A stretch of 64,000 bases of DNA, from assembly GCA_030141605.1 (NCBI GenBank), contig JAQGDQ010000001.1, forward strand, positions 1,894,501 to 1,958,500, given 5' to 3'. Shown here in pieces: positions 1-13,227 of the stretch (the first letter of the stretch is position 1; each line of letters opens with the position of its first letter). A program made the translations under genes and the position numbers. The notes under the pieces were generated by a model. The model searched no databases. It had not been told where the DNA came from and worked only from the letters and a program-made list of their open reading frames with translations. The DNA comes from Tubiluchus corallicola (Eukaryota > Priapulida > Priapulimorpha > Priapulimorphida > Tubiluchidae).

Positions 1-1472
1 TGACGTAATGCTACACTAAAATAAAGGCCTGAACGTAACTATTGTATTAACTATTCAGACAAATTTCGGCTAAAATATTATTGCACGCCTATGCATGGAA
101 TGGACAAACTATATGAGGTGTCAGTAAAAATTAACTTGAAATAGTGAGGGAATACCTTCCCCCCTCGCTCCAAACAGAATAAGGACCCGCGACATTCATA
201 CGTGTGCCCACATCACTACACCCCTGCTACCAAGTAAAATTAATTCAGATTGTTATCACGTGATCAGTTAGAACTTTTCTTATTGCATTATGCGCTTTTG
301 TGGTGTTATAATATGAGTTAAACTTCGAGTTATTACATTATGCGTTAGTTTTTTATCACATTATCGGTTAGTTGTCACACTATGCGTTGATTTTTATTAC
401 ACAATGCATTAATGTTTTTTTTCTGTATTAACAACATGGGCGTTTCGTACATTATCAGTTGTAACACGCTTTCTAGCGATGGACACTCTACACGCTGCCA
501 CACAGCGACAAGTAGACTTTCAGAATACAACTAAAATTTGTGGAATCACTGTTATGAATATAGATTTGCCTATTCTATTCTTTTTGTCATTTAAACCTGA
601 TTTCTTATTAATGCTTTACTTACACAAACAACATTTTAGTTCATTTAATTTTATATCTTAAGGTACTATCGATATTGTTTACAAATCAATGTTTTTTCAC
701 GCTCTGTGTCTCTAAACTGAGCCTTTTGGTTTTGTGCTTGTCATATATTTTATGCATTCTTTATAAACTTTAGTATGTATAGCATCGATATATCTTAAAA
801 CTGCATGTAACTTATTTAATTTCAAATAACTAAGCACGATAATTTAATCAAATACAAATCAACTTTGCAGTTTTCACATGTCCTTAAATACTAGTAGTTA
901 AAGTTAATTAAGTCTTTTCACTAGAAATTTTTTGTGTTACAGCTGTAAAAATATAAAAAATTGCTTTTTAATTAACCTCGCATACGGAATTACTGTTAAC
1001 TCTTTTTACACTATTTGATATCATGATTCTTGATGAGTGGTTAGAGAACAGCTTTCTTGCAATTTTTCTCGCTTCGTTTTTATGCATTTCTTCAGGATAG
1101 CTCAGGACCAATGTTTGCAGATTTTACATTATCAGTTGCTGTGTAGGAATATCTTTTTTAAGTCTCTACTACATTTTATTTATGGCATATCCGGTATGTA
1201 AAAGATAACTGTAGGTCAGCGGTTGTGCTTTACACAAGCAGCTTATTCTATCTACTATTATAAGGTGCTTCATTTATTTACACAATACAGTATCATATTG
1301 AGTTCGCTATACCATAATTCCGTTCCAGTTCAATCATCTGTTAGTTTGTACTGAGCATAGTTGTGTGGACAACGCATGTGAACGCAGTCCTAAATTATTA
1401 ATAAGCTATAAAATAGATATTGACAAACGCTCATTAAATAAATCTGGATATCGCAAGTAATACGCCGTCATC
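1..1472. other. AT-rich intergenic sequence
   Basis: I see no gene here. Positions 270-470 repeat short words such as 'cattatgcgtta' loosely, which looks like a decayed minisatellite. The last 60 bases lead into the ORF starting at 1473. No clear promoter can be named. Confidence 0.5.
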
Positions 1473-2405
1473 ATGGCGTCTGGTCGTTCACGTGATATCT
1501 TTGGACAAAAATCTGATATTGTACTTGGAAATTATGACGTAGAAATTATTGCAAAGTGTTACGGGAAAGATGATAACGGACATGTAATAAATTCATCATT
1601 GGGAAGGCAAAACACATCGGGTATTATGGGTGTCGCTGGAGAAGTGATCAATATTGGCTCTGACGTTGTTTTCATTAAACCAGGTGACAAAGTAGTAGGT
1701 TTGGTTTCACCGGGTTTTCAAAATTCTGGCGGTAGCAATACTATTGTTGCCAGCGAAATACACTTTGTTCCTATGCCAGAGAAACTATCGTATGCAGAGG
1801 CTTGTGCTACTACTGGGCCGTGTTTAAAAGCGTATACAGCCCTTCATTACCTTGCTCATTTGCGTAAAAATGAAACCGTGCTTTTGTTTCATTCGCCAAT
1901 GCTGTTTAGAAGTTTCGTTGTCCAACTAGCCTTGGAATGGGGAGCCTCCAGAGTGTTTTGCGTTGTTGACCACGAAAATGAAAAGTTTTATTTTGAAGAC
2001 GTTTTGAAGCTGCCGTCTGTGACAGTGCTTGAGAACGTGACGTCTAGTGCTGTGCTACATAAGAAAGTGTTGGAACACACAGCAGGATTGGGTGTGGACA
2101 TTATCATCGACAGTGGTGTAAACCTGTACAGACACGAACGCGGGCAGAAAGGGACACCCGAGAAACCGGAGAAACATGACATTATCTCTTTGCTAGCCGT
2201 GGGGGGAAGGTGGGTAACGTCACAGTGTGATTTACAGCTGGACCCACCAGATAGTAAGTTGCTGTTCCTCAAGTCGGCTTCTTTGGCTTTCTTGTTTGAG
2301 CTTTCGTGGTTTTTATCTCCTACCAAACTAGGGAAATATCAACACGTATTGCGTGACGGTTTGGATAAAATTGCTCGTGGTTCACTGAATGTTGTGCAAA
2401 CGTAA
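1473..2405 (+). CDS. CRYZL1: CRYZL1-like quinone oxidoreductase-like protein, single open exon, probably retrocopy or partial
   Basis: A 310-residue ORF of the medium-chain dehydrogenase/reductase superfamily, closest in my reading to quinone oxidoreductase-like protein 1 (crystallin zeta-like 1). Shared landmarks are a PGDKVVG segment near residue 70, AYTALHYLAHL near residue 122, GLGVDIIIDSGV near 205, KHDIISLLAVGG near 233 and LQLDPPDS followed by LFLKSASLAFL near 255. Family members bind NAD(P)H, but the fold's usual glycine-rich dinucleotide loop is not obvious here. The protein is shorter than the roughly 350-residue human protein: it lacks about 25 N-terminal residues and the C-terminal 35-40. 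No intron interrupts it, although the vertebrate gene is multi-exon. That suggests a retrocopy or a gene whose end exons I cannot see. The frame is intact, so recent or retained coding is likely. Confidence 0.75.
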   Translation: MASGRSRDIFGQKSDIVLGNYDVEIIAKCYGKDDNGHVINSSLGRQNTSGIMGVAGEVINIGSDVVFIKPGDKVVGLVSPGFQNSGGSNTIVASEIHFVPMPEKLSYAEACATTGPCLKAYTALHYLAHLRKNETVLLFHSPMLFRSFVVQLALEWGASRVFCVVDHENEKFYFEDVLKLPSVTVLENVTSSAVLHKKVLEHTAGLGVDIIIDSGVNLYRHERGQKGTPEKPEKHDIISLLAVGGRWVTSQCDLQLDPPDSKLLFLKSASLAFLFELSWFLSPTKLGKYQHVLRDGLDKIARGSLNVVQT

Positions 2406-3877
2406 TTGAATAAATAACCGCGCTGGTTTTGATTTTCAAGCAATTTTCTTTTCCAGTTTATCATCGGAAACCATTTCGTTTTATCTTTGTCTTATTCTCC
2501 TTATATGCAGAAACATAATACATGACGCCATGTACTAATTAAGTCAGGAAATTATGTAATCAAAGTACTGTGTGCAGGGTTCTTGAGCGTTACCGTCACT
2601 TTTATACAACAGATTTACAGAATTGTTTACTTGCATAGGCTACATGGATCCGTGTCACTGGTGAAACACTTGTGTACGTACAAATTACGAACTAATGTTC
2701 AAATATTTCAAATTTAATCAGTAAAACAACAACAGCAAAATTAAAGGTGATAACAATTTCTAGTAATACCTAACTCCCCCAAAGTAACGTTGGCCTGCTA
2801 CGCTTCCGTCTCTCATCAGGACTTGGGATCCAATAACCATACTCTCCGACCACACCACGCCAGGTGCTCTCCTTTAGTAATCAGTCGAGTCCTCGCCAGC
2901 AACGGTCACCAATTCAGTCTTCGTACGGACCAGGCCTCGAAACTGCTCCAGTAATCCAGTAGTTGAACTTTGTGAAGTGACAAACAGATTCGTTGGTTCC
3001 ATGTAAAACTTCGACCGAGTGAGCCTCGACTGGTTTTCTGCTTACCAAACATTGTTTCTACTACTCACACAATCGTTCAGACAAAAATTTATCAATCCAG
3101 TGAGAATCTGAGTTCTGTTTTGCAAGAAGAAATACGGTTACAAATCACTTTTGAACGTCGAGACAGTGCCATTACAGCAAACAACGAGGAAATAAAAGTA
3201 GGCAAAAACGTTGTCTATGTCTTAATCATTTCATTGCATACGAGTGCCATTAAAGACAGGTTCACATCAAACTTGGTGTCCTGCGTTACAAAATAACCTC
3301 GGTGTGTGGACTAACCAACAAAACTCCACCACCCTGTAACTTTGGCAGTCAGAACACATATGACGGAAAACACTAACTCTGTAGTAAATTTCCTAAAACA
3401 GGCTGAAGCCATTTGGTATTTGAATTCCAGGTAACCTAGTTACAAGTAAGCAGAGAAATGAGCGGCCAGAGTCATCTAGTGTCAAAATCTTACAAAAACA
3501 AGCGTGGCTATATATGTTTAAATAAACAGCGCGACAAATCAATAAGGCAAATACATCATTAACTGTGCACATACAACATGTACGATAGAAATATCAAAAT
3601 AGGTATGGCGACAATGATAGGTGGTATAACCGACCATCATAATACATATTTAAGCTATTTAACCGATTTTTGTGTTTAATATTGTGTGAAAACATTTTAT
3701 TCCTAGGTTTACAGTTTTTGAATTCTATCCGAAAATTCGAAGTTTCTCTCCACAGCCATGAAGGACGTGAACAGTTTTCCTTATACACACGTTAACTTAG
3801 ATTCTGTGCTTCAGTCAACTAAGCTTGATACAGCTTGTTGTTCTAAGAACAAACGCGATGGCACCACTATGTCGACT
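2406..3877. other. Intergenic sequence downstream of the CRYZL1-like ORF
   Basis: An AATAAA-type signal sits at about 2409. Positions 2770-3400 are less AT-rich than the surroundings, but I find no open frame or recognisable C-terminal exon for the oxidoreductase. Confidence 0.4.
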
Positions 3878-3879
3878 AA

Positions 3880-3926
<47 letters not shown>
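3878..3926. repeat. (ATT)n microsatellite
   Basis: About 16 uninterrupted ATT units. The overlapping leucine-rich ORF is only a translation of this repeat. Confidence 0.95.
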
Positions 3927-3928
<2 letters not shown>

Positions 3929-5784
3929 CTGTAGTAATATTCAAAAATTCGTGTATCGCGTTGTAGCAATATCATATAATTTAGTAAGAAAATATTTAGG
4001 AAATGCTTAAGAATTTAATGCTATGTCAGTTAATTAGTTTTAATTCGTTTAATCACAATTTTATATTAGGCATGTGCACCTCGTTATTGAGGACCCTGAT
4101 ATGGAAAAAAGAGCAAAATTAATATCAAAGCTATTTTCGCATAAAAAGATCGAATACTGACATAAAATTAATAAATAGTCTTAACACGCGTTAAAATTTT
4201 TAGGTTGGGATTACCACTTTGATTAGCAAGCGCTTTCTGAAAGAATTTCTTAACTAACCGTTTCCTTTTCTGACACAATTTCGCAGATAACGTCAGACAT
4301 ATTATACTTTAGCAGCAAGATTGCGGAACAAGGCCGAACTAGGAGCACTGATGGATCTGTGTAGTTTAGTAGCAATCCAGTGCAATATTAGTGTAAGTTA
4401 ATTTAACAGGTGACAACAGTGTGACCCGACTTTTTAGTTTTCATAACCGTAGAATGAAGTCTCCACTGAAATGTCTCCACTGAACTACAAATGAAGGAAT
4501 CCGATTTTCCGTCTCATTATTATTTATTATTGTTGTTGCTGTTGCTGTTGTTGCCGTTGTTGCTCTTGTCGTCGTTGCTGCTGCTCCGCAACATCAGCTA
4601 AAGCAAAGCCTCTTCAACTCCTCCAGCTTGTTTCTATGTGGCGGCGCACATTAAACAGCCTGTTTAACGCATACATGCGTTACCTGCAGAGTGAGCTAAA
4701 AGAAACCAATAGCTAAGTGAGTGTGTAGCAGAAGTCGTGTTTAGTGCGTGGTTTCCAAATGACTATATGATCAGTTTTATCTGCAGTGAAGACCTTGAAG
4801 AAATCAGACAGGAATAACTGTCTGCAAAAAGAATTGCGAGCAGTCTTGCATACAAATTCAAACAAAGGTGAGCCACTAATTTCAAATAACTGAATTGATA
4901 GTATAGTAGGTAGTTAAAAGACCGAACTGATATATTTCAACTGCTATTTTCATTTGCGTCATAACAAATTCTATTTTGAATTCCATTCATGCGAGAAGAT
5001 GAGAACGTGGAAGTAGAGCAAATTAATGCAGCTCTTACTTAAGTTTATTAGGAAATTGGGAAGAAAAATTTGCGCATAGAAGTTACGCAGATGTGTTCTC
5101 GAGAATCTCAAGTTTATTAAGTCGAGTACAAAATTTTGTTTTTTGTCTTTGTTATTCTTCTATTTCTTCGTCGTCTTCTTCTTCTTCCTTTATGTATTCC
5201 TCTTTTAGTTACTCGCCATTTTCCCTTCTTTAACATTTCTGAACATAAATCAGAGAATGCAGATGGTTGTGGGAGGACCGGAGCTACCGGTTGTCAAAGA
5301 TAATCTTCTAAGATGAAACGTTGACCGGTAGAATTTCTCAATCCACGTTTGGGCTATAAATGTACCTCTTTAATCCCCGACAAGTTATAAGCCCTATTAG
5401 CAGTATGGTAAACAAAACTCTTACACCTTCTCTCTCTTCCACCATTCCAAGTTTTGGCGGCTTTTTAACAATTAAAAGCGGCCGTGTTAAGGGTTAAGCC
5501 CTCTATTGCACGATACTTAAGAAATTTTCAAAATACTAAGCACATGGACACTATGACTTTCACAAATTTTCTTCCTGTGACTGATGATATGTAATATGTA
5601 AGTAATTATATACACACGTTGTGCTTGATATGTAAATCCATGACAGGCAGAGGCAAGCTAAAAGTCAGCGTAATTAAGATGCAAAAAAGAAGGCACGACA
5701 GTAATAAGTACTCGTAGTGATAACTCATTACTCATTAGACACATATTTCAGAGAATTAATTAATAACAGAAGAATTAACAATTC
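3927..5784. other. Intergenic sequence with short simple repeats
   Basis: No gene is recognised. Positions 4525-4590 hold an impure GTTGCT/GTT repeat, and 5150-5185 a pyrimidine-rich TTC run. Confidence 0.5.
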
Positions 5785-6465
5785 AGAGAATTTTTATTCG
5801 TTCTAAATAGATTTATCCGTATTTTCCTCCTTCCCAATTTCTTGCTTCTTTCTTCTTTTCTTTAAGCACATTGCTAAAACACTGACACGCGTCTGGAGAT
5901 TTAAAGTGCAGTGGTAAACCCAGCATGATGTTTCAAAATTTCCTTTACTGTCGTTACCGAAAAAAACTTTAATTATTCAGAAATAGCCCTTATTGGACAA
6001 TTTCTGTTATTAACTTCTTAATGCGCATAAATGTAAGCTTCTTTTATGTTGAAAGAATCAGTCAATAAATGTACGCACATTGACATCTTCTAACATCATT
6101 GACATAACATGTTGTGTATCTGTTGGCATTTGTTAATCTTGTTTTAGAAGCCATTTACATGTACCAGCTACTGAGTTAAGCGAAAGTAAAAAAGAAATAT
6201 TGAGTTTGATCATAATAAGATCTCGATATTTATACTGTGTGGAAACTCTTGGAAATCAGTCTCAAGTGAAAATATTTCTAATTTTCAGTGTAAAATGAAA
6301 AGGTGTGTGTCATCTATTAAACGTAATTTCATCTATTAGGGTTATTTAAAGAACCTCACAGATCGTTTGACTTTTAATTTTTCAAAACTGAATTCTTGAC
6401 ATCTGCCAAATCTTATTCTTCTTGGCCAATTTCCTAACTTTTAGAAATTTTTTAAAAGCAAAAAT
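5785..6465 (+). repeat. Diverged tandem duplication, copy 1
   Basis: This roughly 680-bp segment recurs at 6839-7460 in the same order and orientation. Shared blocks include 'tcagaaatagccctta' (5979 and 7046), 'aatgtacgcacattga' (6067 and 7145), 'tactgagttaagcgaaa' (6170 and 7229) and 'ttagggttatttaaagaa' (6337 and 7336). Divergence is moderate with small indels. No open frame is shared, so I take it as duplicated noncoding DNA or an unknown repeat. Confidence 0.8.
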
Positions 6466-6838
6466 TGTTTGATAGCACTGAATCAAGAGTAGTGAGTATA
6501 GAGGTGTTATTAGTACATTTTTGTGATTTTGACATCATTATTTGAGCTTGTTGCCGATATTTTTGCGATTTTGATATTAGCATTTGAGCTGGATGATGAC
6601 GTGAATTGAGGAACCCAAGTCGCATGCAGGAGTAATGAGGTAATCTATATCAGGCGGATGATTGATGATAAAAAAACATCTGTCCTGAAATAATTATAGG
6701 GTCCGTCTGCTGAATTTCTATTATTAAACCAAACCAAGCTCATTTGAAAATGTTCGTGATTTATAGTTTTTTTTTCAAAATACTGTTGGGAGGAAAACGT
6801 CTTAGAATATTTTCAATCACATATCTTCTTCACTTACT

Positions 6839-7460
6839 CTTCAATTTTTGTTCGTTCTCAATACATTTATCCGTGTTTTCCTTCTTCCTACTTTTTTGCT
6901 ATGTACCTCTCTTCTTCTTTCATCTTTCTTTTAAGTACGTTGCTGAAACACTGACATGAGCTTGGAAATTTTAAGCGTATTGGTAAATCCAGTAATGTTT
7001 TTCAGAATTTGCTTCACTTTCGTTATCGAAAAAACTTTAATTATTCAGAAATAGCCCTTACTGGGCAATTTTCAAGTTTCTGTTATTAATTTCTTGGTGT
7101 GTATAAATACAAGTTTCTTTAATTTTGAAAGAATTTGTCAATCAATGTACGCACATTGATGTCATTTATCCATGTTAGGTGTCTGTTTGACATTTCTTTG
7201 ACCGCGTTCTAGAAGCATTTTACACCCGTTACTGAGTTAAGCGAAAATAAAAAAAGAGTTTATATTAGTTTGGTTATAATAAGATTATGAAATCATATGT
7301 ATGTGCGTCAGATATTAAACGTAATTTCAACTATTAGGGTTATTTAAAGAATCTCACAGCTCGTCTGAGTGTTAATTTTTCAAAATTGAATTTTTGACTT
7401 CTGTCAGAACCCACTCTTCTTAGTTAATTCAAAATTTTGCGACTTTTACAAATGCTTAAA
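6839..7460 (+). repeat. Diverged tandem duplication, copy 2
   Basis: Second copy of the 5785-6465 segment, offset by about 1.0-1.05 kb. About 370 bp of unrelated sequence lies between the copies. Confidence 0.8.
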
Positions 7461-8797
7461 ATCGGCTATAGGCTCCAGTCCTGTGATTACAAACATACAT
7501 AAGCATGTGGCATTCTTCATCTAAATAAAGTCTCGTTCAAGTGAAAAAAGATACTGCAGTTTTTTCGAGGTTGAGTTCGCCATTTCCGGTTTCAAATGCA
7601 TTAGCGATTTACCTATGTATTGCATGTATGGTAGCTCAACATGTGTGAATATTTTGTTTGGACATTTCCAGTATCATAGTCTTGTTTACCGACAATGTAG
7701 AATTCTGGATTCACTGAAATGGGGACTAACTGGGCATCATGATGAGATTTATATTTTCATCAGAAAATTGCCTCTTTAGTCTATATTAACAATGAAGCTT
7801 AAATCACTCATAAGCATTCATGGAAATCTGTATATAGCCACCCGACTGCATTAGCATGATCAAGGTTTTGTGCACTAGTCTGAGCGGAGCTAGGACATTT
7901 TATTAACTTTCTGATAGAGATGACTGTAGAGCATGATCGTTAAGCAGTTTTTTCTCACTTGTTTGGCATATGTACAAAACGGCATTATTGAACGTTAGGA
8001 TAATTTCCGATCAATCAAGCGAAAAATTAAAATAAGTGCCTTTTATCAGTCTCAGTGCCTCATAGATTACAGATGTAGAATATGCGTTATCCGTCTAACT
8101 TCTGCGGAAAACGCTCTTAAAACGTTTCATTCTGCACTTGACTAACATCAGTAAAAATTAATCTGATTACAGGTATTCGTATAATAAGATAAAGACCTCC
8201 AACTGACATCTTCATCTGGTGTCTTCATTTTAATAAAATTATCGACGTGCATGCAATGCATTTTCATAGTAGAATTTCCTACCAGAATATAAGCCCCGTC
8301 GTTCATGTTATGACGGAGCCTTGATTAGAAAATATCTACCATTAACTACCCGGTCGGTATGCTGGAGCAGTGGGTCAGTACACAAAGAACTTATTTTACG
8401 GTTCTGACCCAACATTTTAGATTCTGGGTCATAAAACTTTTTCAGGACGTTAACACGAAAAGAATTTCGATGTAAAGTAACATTCCACGTAGTACTTAAG
8501 GCAGCCGCCAAGACGAAAACCGTTTTTATTATGAACGCAAAAACACTTTATATCTGTTGCCAGTATCTAAACATATCAGGAAAATAATCTGTTGCATCTA
8601 CATTTACTCACACCAACTCAAATGGCGTTTTTAATGTTCCTAGCAGCCATCCTGAATATTACGCGAAATATCCCTGGTGTAATATTAGCATCTACTCGGC
8701 AGTGTAAAACCATAAAACGGCTAAAATCTGATGTTAAGGGGATTCTGCAATTATTGATTAATGGAAGTGATTTTGTTTTTGTAACCATCCCACCTTA
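7461..8797. other. Intergenic sequence, no gene seen
   Basis: AT-rich. A 67-codon minus-strand frame at 8308-8511 begins with TTG, has no splice or homology support and is not called. Confidence 0.5.
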
Positions 8798-9072
8798 AGT
8801 CAGTCAGTCAGTCAGTCAGTCAGTCAGTCAGTCAGTCAGTCAGTCAGTCAGTCAGTCAGTCAGTCAGTCAGTCAGTCAGTCAGTCAGTCAGTCAGTCAGT
8901 CAGTCAGTCAGTCAGACAGTCAGTCAGTCAGTCAGTCAGTCAGTCAGTCAGTCAGTCAGTCAGTCAGTCAGTCAGTCAGTCAGTCAGTCAGTCAGTCAGT
9001 CAGTCAGTCAGTCAGTCAGTCAGTCAGTCAGTCAGTCAGTCAGTCAGTCAGTCAGTCAGTCAGTCAGTCAGT
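8798..9072. repeat. (CAGT)n tetranucleotide array
   Basis: About 68 units of CAGT/GTCA, essentially perfect apart from one T-to-A change near 8916. A 4-bp unit cannot keep a reading frame, so a coding role is excluded. Confidence 0.97.
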
Positions 9073-10747
<1,675 letters not shown>

Positions 10748-11319
10748 TTGCGTGAGTGAGAGAAAGCAGAGAGCAAACTAGGCAGAGAAAACAGGAATTC
10801 CAGTGGCAAGACTATAATCATGGGACTTCAATTTAGCACTGATAAAATGTCTGAAGGAAAATCTTACCCGTTATTTGTAAGGGTGACGCAGATGCTACAT
10901 TATGTAATGGAAGCTTTTGTGCTATTGTAGTCTGTAAGCTTTAATTTTAGTTGCAGTTACAATGTTAACAGCAACATTCAAAATCCCCTGAAGAATCTAA
11001 CTAATTTATATGAAAATTTATAAGAAAATTTTTGCTTCTGCGCAAAGGCAACATTTTGTGTCGTTGTCAGAGACAACAATGACGAATAAAGTCCAATTTT
11101 ATGACCAAGTTGTGAAGCAAATTTTACTATCAATTAATAGCGACAAATGAATTTGATGTTCGCTCACTCTTTGGGCATCTCGAACGCTCCCACTCCATCG
11201 TTATCGTCGTCGTTATCAGTTCAACCATCGCTATCTAATCTGTTTTCGCTCGCGGGTTGAACTGTCTGTAGCAGTTCTTTTCACTGTGTTTATTCAGTTA
11301 CAGCATCTCTTCTGTCACG

Positions 11320-12010
11320 TACACACTGACGGCTGATAAGTCCAGTAGCAGACCCTCCAGCTTACCCACAGGTCACAAGGATGCTGTTCGTTGTTAGGCT
11401 CTCCAGATTTCCTTTATCACCTGGCTTTCTCCGTTGCTCTCACGCACATACTTTCGACACGAGCTACACTGGTTTTAACCACATTTTAACCTTAAGCACT
11501 TCTATCTAGTGCTAACTTATGAAAGTCATCAATGGAACATTTTAAATCGTTTAAATCAAATTTATATCATTTGCTTTGGAGCTTCAGGGGTTCTCTCCTT
11601 TTCGCAGTTCTCCATATAAGAGCCTTTTAGCAATTGTACGTCCTCTACACGGGTGTGCCTCCATTTGAAGGTATCAACATTCCTCATGTAACAGTGCTCA
11701 AGTATACCTCTGTGTTTGGTACTTTGGCTGAGACTGATGTCATATATGTTACGGAAGCATCCCATATGGAAGGAATCCAGCTTCTTCTGAGTCCAAACTC
11801 TTCATGTGAGGTTTTTGAAAACCGTGCATGTTCCACAGTTGTAAAGAAGAGACATCTGTGATGTACCACAATATATAAGTGATTGCAGCCCATCATCAGA
11901 AACCTTAGTACCCATCACTTCCAGGTTTCCAAATGGCTACACTGTTTGTTTATCGAGATATCGTCATCAATAGTGACAGCACATCGGCTGCTGAACTGAA
12001 TCTGTCCATT
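11320..12010 (-). pseudogene. Decayed C-terminal end of a non-LTR retrotransposon reverse transcriptase
   Basis: Read on the minus strand in shifting frames, the sequence keeps the order of landmarks seen at the end of LINE ORF2 proteins. A 'SLLYNCGTCTVF' block resembles the LLYGCETWTV region. It is followed by 'KKLDSFHMGCFRNI', which resembles KLERFHMRCLRKI. Next comes 'AKRLLYGELRKG', resembling LPKRLLYGELxxG, then 'CSIDDFHKLALDRSA', resembling the SIDPxxWExLAxDR motif. A trace of the terminal CxxCGRxC...GL zinc finger lies near 11330-11395. At least two frameshifts and several stops separate these pieces, so it is dead. The clade cannot be set from this fragment. Confidence 0.6.
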
Positions 12011-12651
12011 GCTTGCTTGCGTCTTCCATTGAATCAGCCACGAATGTGCATTTATCTGTATACATTAGTTCTCTGACGAGTGCTCTGACATAAAGTCTCA
12101 CTCAATGTCAGCGCGGAATAAAAATCTTCCGTCACTGCTGAATCTTCTATCAATGCCACTACTGTAACCGAATCTGGTAGGAGGATTTAAGGGTAAAGGA
12201 AAAGTAGCGGATACCCGAATCCTGATAAGGCTCCTCCTGATGACTGCGGGTGTGATGTAGTTGTGAGAGAGGTAGATAGCGAGTCTGGTTGTATTAATTG
12301 CCTTTTAAAATGTCCAGATATCCTACCCGAAAGCTACACTGACTCTCAAAGTTGTACATCATCACTCATCAGTGGAATTGTGTTCACAGCAACTCTACGC
12401 AGAACTTTCACTGAACCAAGAAGACTAATGTTACAACGCTTACCATTAATTAATGATACGGTCACCGTTTTTCCTATACAAGTGTACAATGTGTTCAGTA
12501 AAATTCTGAGTAAGATAGCAGTGAAGGACAACTCTCCAGTAGCTCAAGAAACAATGGCCTTTTGAATGGCAGGTAATCATGTGGTCCTAGTAATTGGGAT
12601 GTTATTTTATAAATACATTATTTTCAGTTAATGTAAATTGCTATATTTCAG
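12011..12651. other. Upstream region of the first EH-like gene, ending in a splice acceptor
   Basis: The sequence ends in 'ctatatttcag' immediately before the ATG at 12652, a good intron 3' end. A noncoding first exon must therefore lie upstream, but I cannot place it. The 100-codon frame at 12263-12565 has no supporting features. Confidence 0.45.
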
Positions 12652-13227
12652 ATGTCTCATTTTCTAAATGTGGGGCTATTGCTGCTGACAGTTTCGACCG
12701 TTTATTGCAACTTTCCTTTGATGGATTGCATCGCTGAGTGCTTCTTGTGTAGGGAAAGCATGGATAAAGGAAAAGAGTCTATGGAAATTTGTGCAAGCTG
12801 GTGCATACTGACAGCCGGAAAGAGTGGCGGAAGAGGCTGTAGGGAAGCCGCCATTTCCTGGGAAACGGACAATGTTATCAACGACGACGGCAAAGTGGCA
12901 CTGCTTGAGGCATTCATGAGTAAGTTTGACATGCCCACGCAGCGCCGAAGCCTCAGATTAATGACTGCTCCTCAGAAAGATGCGAACGAACAGTTAGCCC
13001 AAAATGTGAATAAAAACAGTAATGATCAAATTGAAAATCTTGATAGGAGGAAAAAATTCGACCCGTATCGCATTTGCCTGGAGCAGTGTGTTCAATGCGT
13101 TTTGCTTTATGGTTATGGTACATACGATGGACCACTGTGTGCCAATGCCTGTGTACGCAGTAGCGGACAGAGTTCAGATCCAGAGTGTATTAACAGCGCG
13201 TTCTACATATTAAATAAAAGAGGTTAG
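12652..13227 (+). CDS. Eclosion-hormone-like precursor 1, two EH-type domains
   Basis: A 191-residue secreted precursor. Residues 1-19 form a signal peptide (hydrophobic LLLLTVSTV core). Domain A (C26, C30, C33, C47, C51, C63) and domain B (C142, C146, C149, C163, C167, C179) share the spacing C-x3-C-x2-C-x13-C-x3-C-x11-C. Insect EH has the same pattern with x12 in the middle. Domain B also keeps EH-like residues: DPYRICLEQC, the YDGPLCANAC stretch, DPEC, and LNK at the end. Basic sites at RR98-99, RRKK132-135 and KR189-190 would release the domains. EH acts in arthropods as a neurohormone through a receptor guanylate cyclase; a receptor-like gene lies 8.8 kb downstream on the opposite strand. 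The start follows a splice acceptor directly, so the ATG opens the second exon. Coding is near certain; the EH assignment rests on cysteine spacing and motifs. Confidence 0.85.
   Translation: MSHFLNVGLLLLTVSTVYCNFPLMDCIAECFLCRESMDKGKESMEICASWCILTAGKSGGRGCREAAISWETDNVINDDGKVALLEAFMSKFDMPTQRRSLRLMTAPQKDANEQLAQNVNKNSNDQIENLDRRKKFDPYRICLEQCVQCVLLYGYGTYDGPLCANACVRSSGQSSDPECINSAFYILNKRG

Noticed and set aside
8308-8511. 67-codon minus-strand frame ending in GRYFLIKAPS
   Set aside because: It begins with TTG, has no recognised family and no splice support.
8798-9072. Regular repeat considered as a CRISPR array
   Set aside because: A 4-bp unit without spacers is a microsatellite, and the DNA is eukaryotic.
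12263-12565. 100-codon frame upstream of EH-like gene 1
   Set aside because: No ATG start, no signal peptide, no motif; it lies in the presumed 5' intron.
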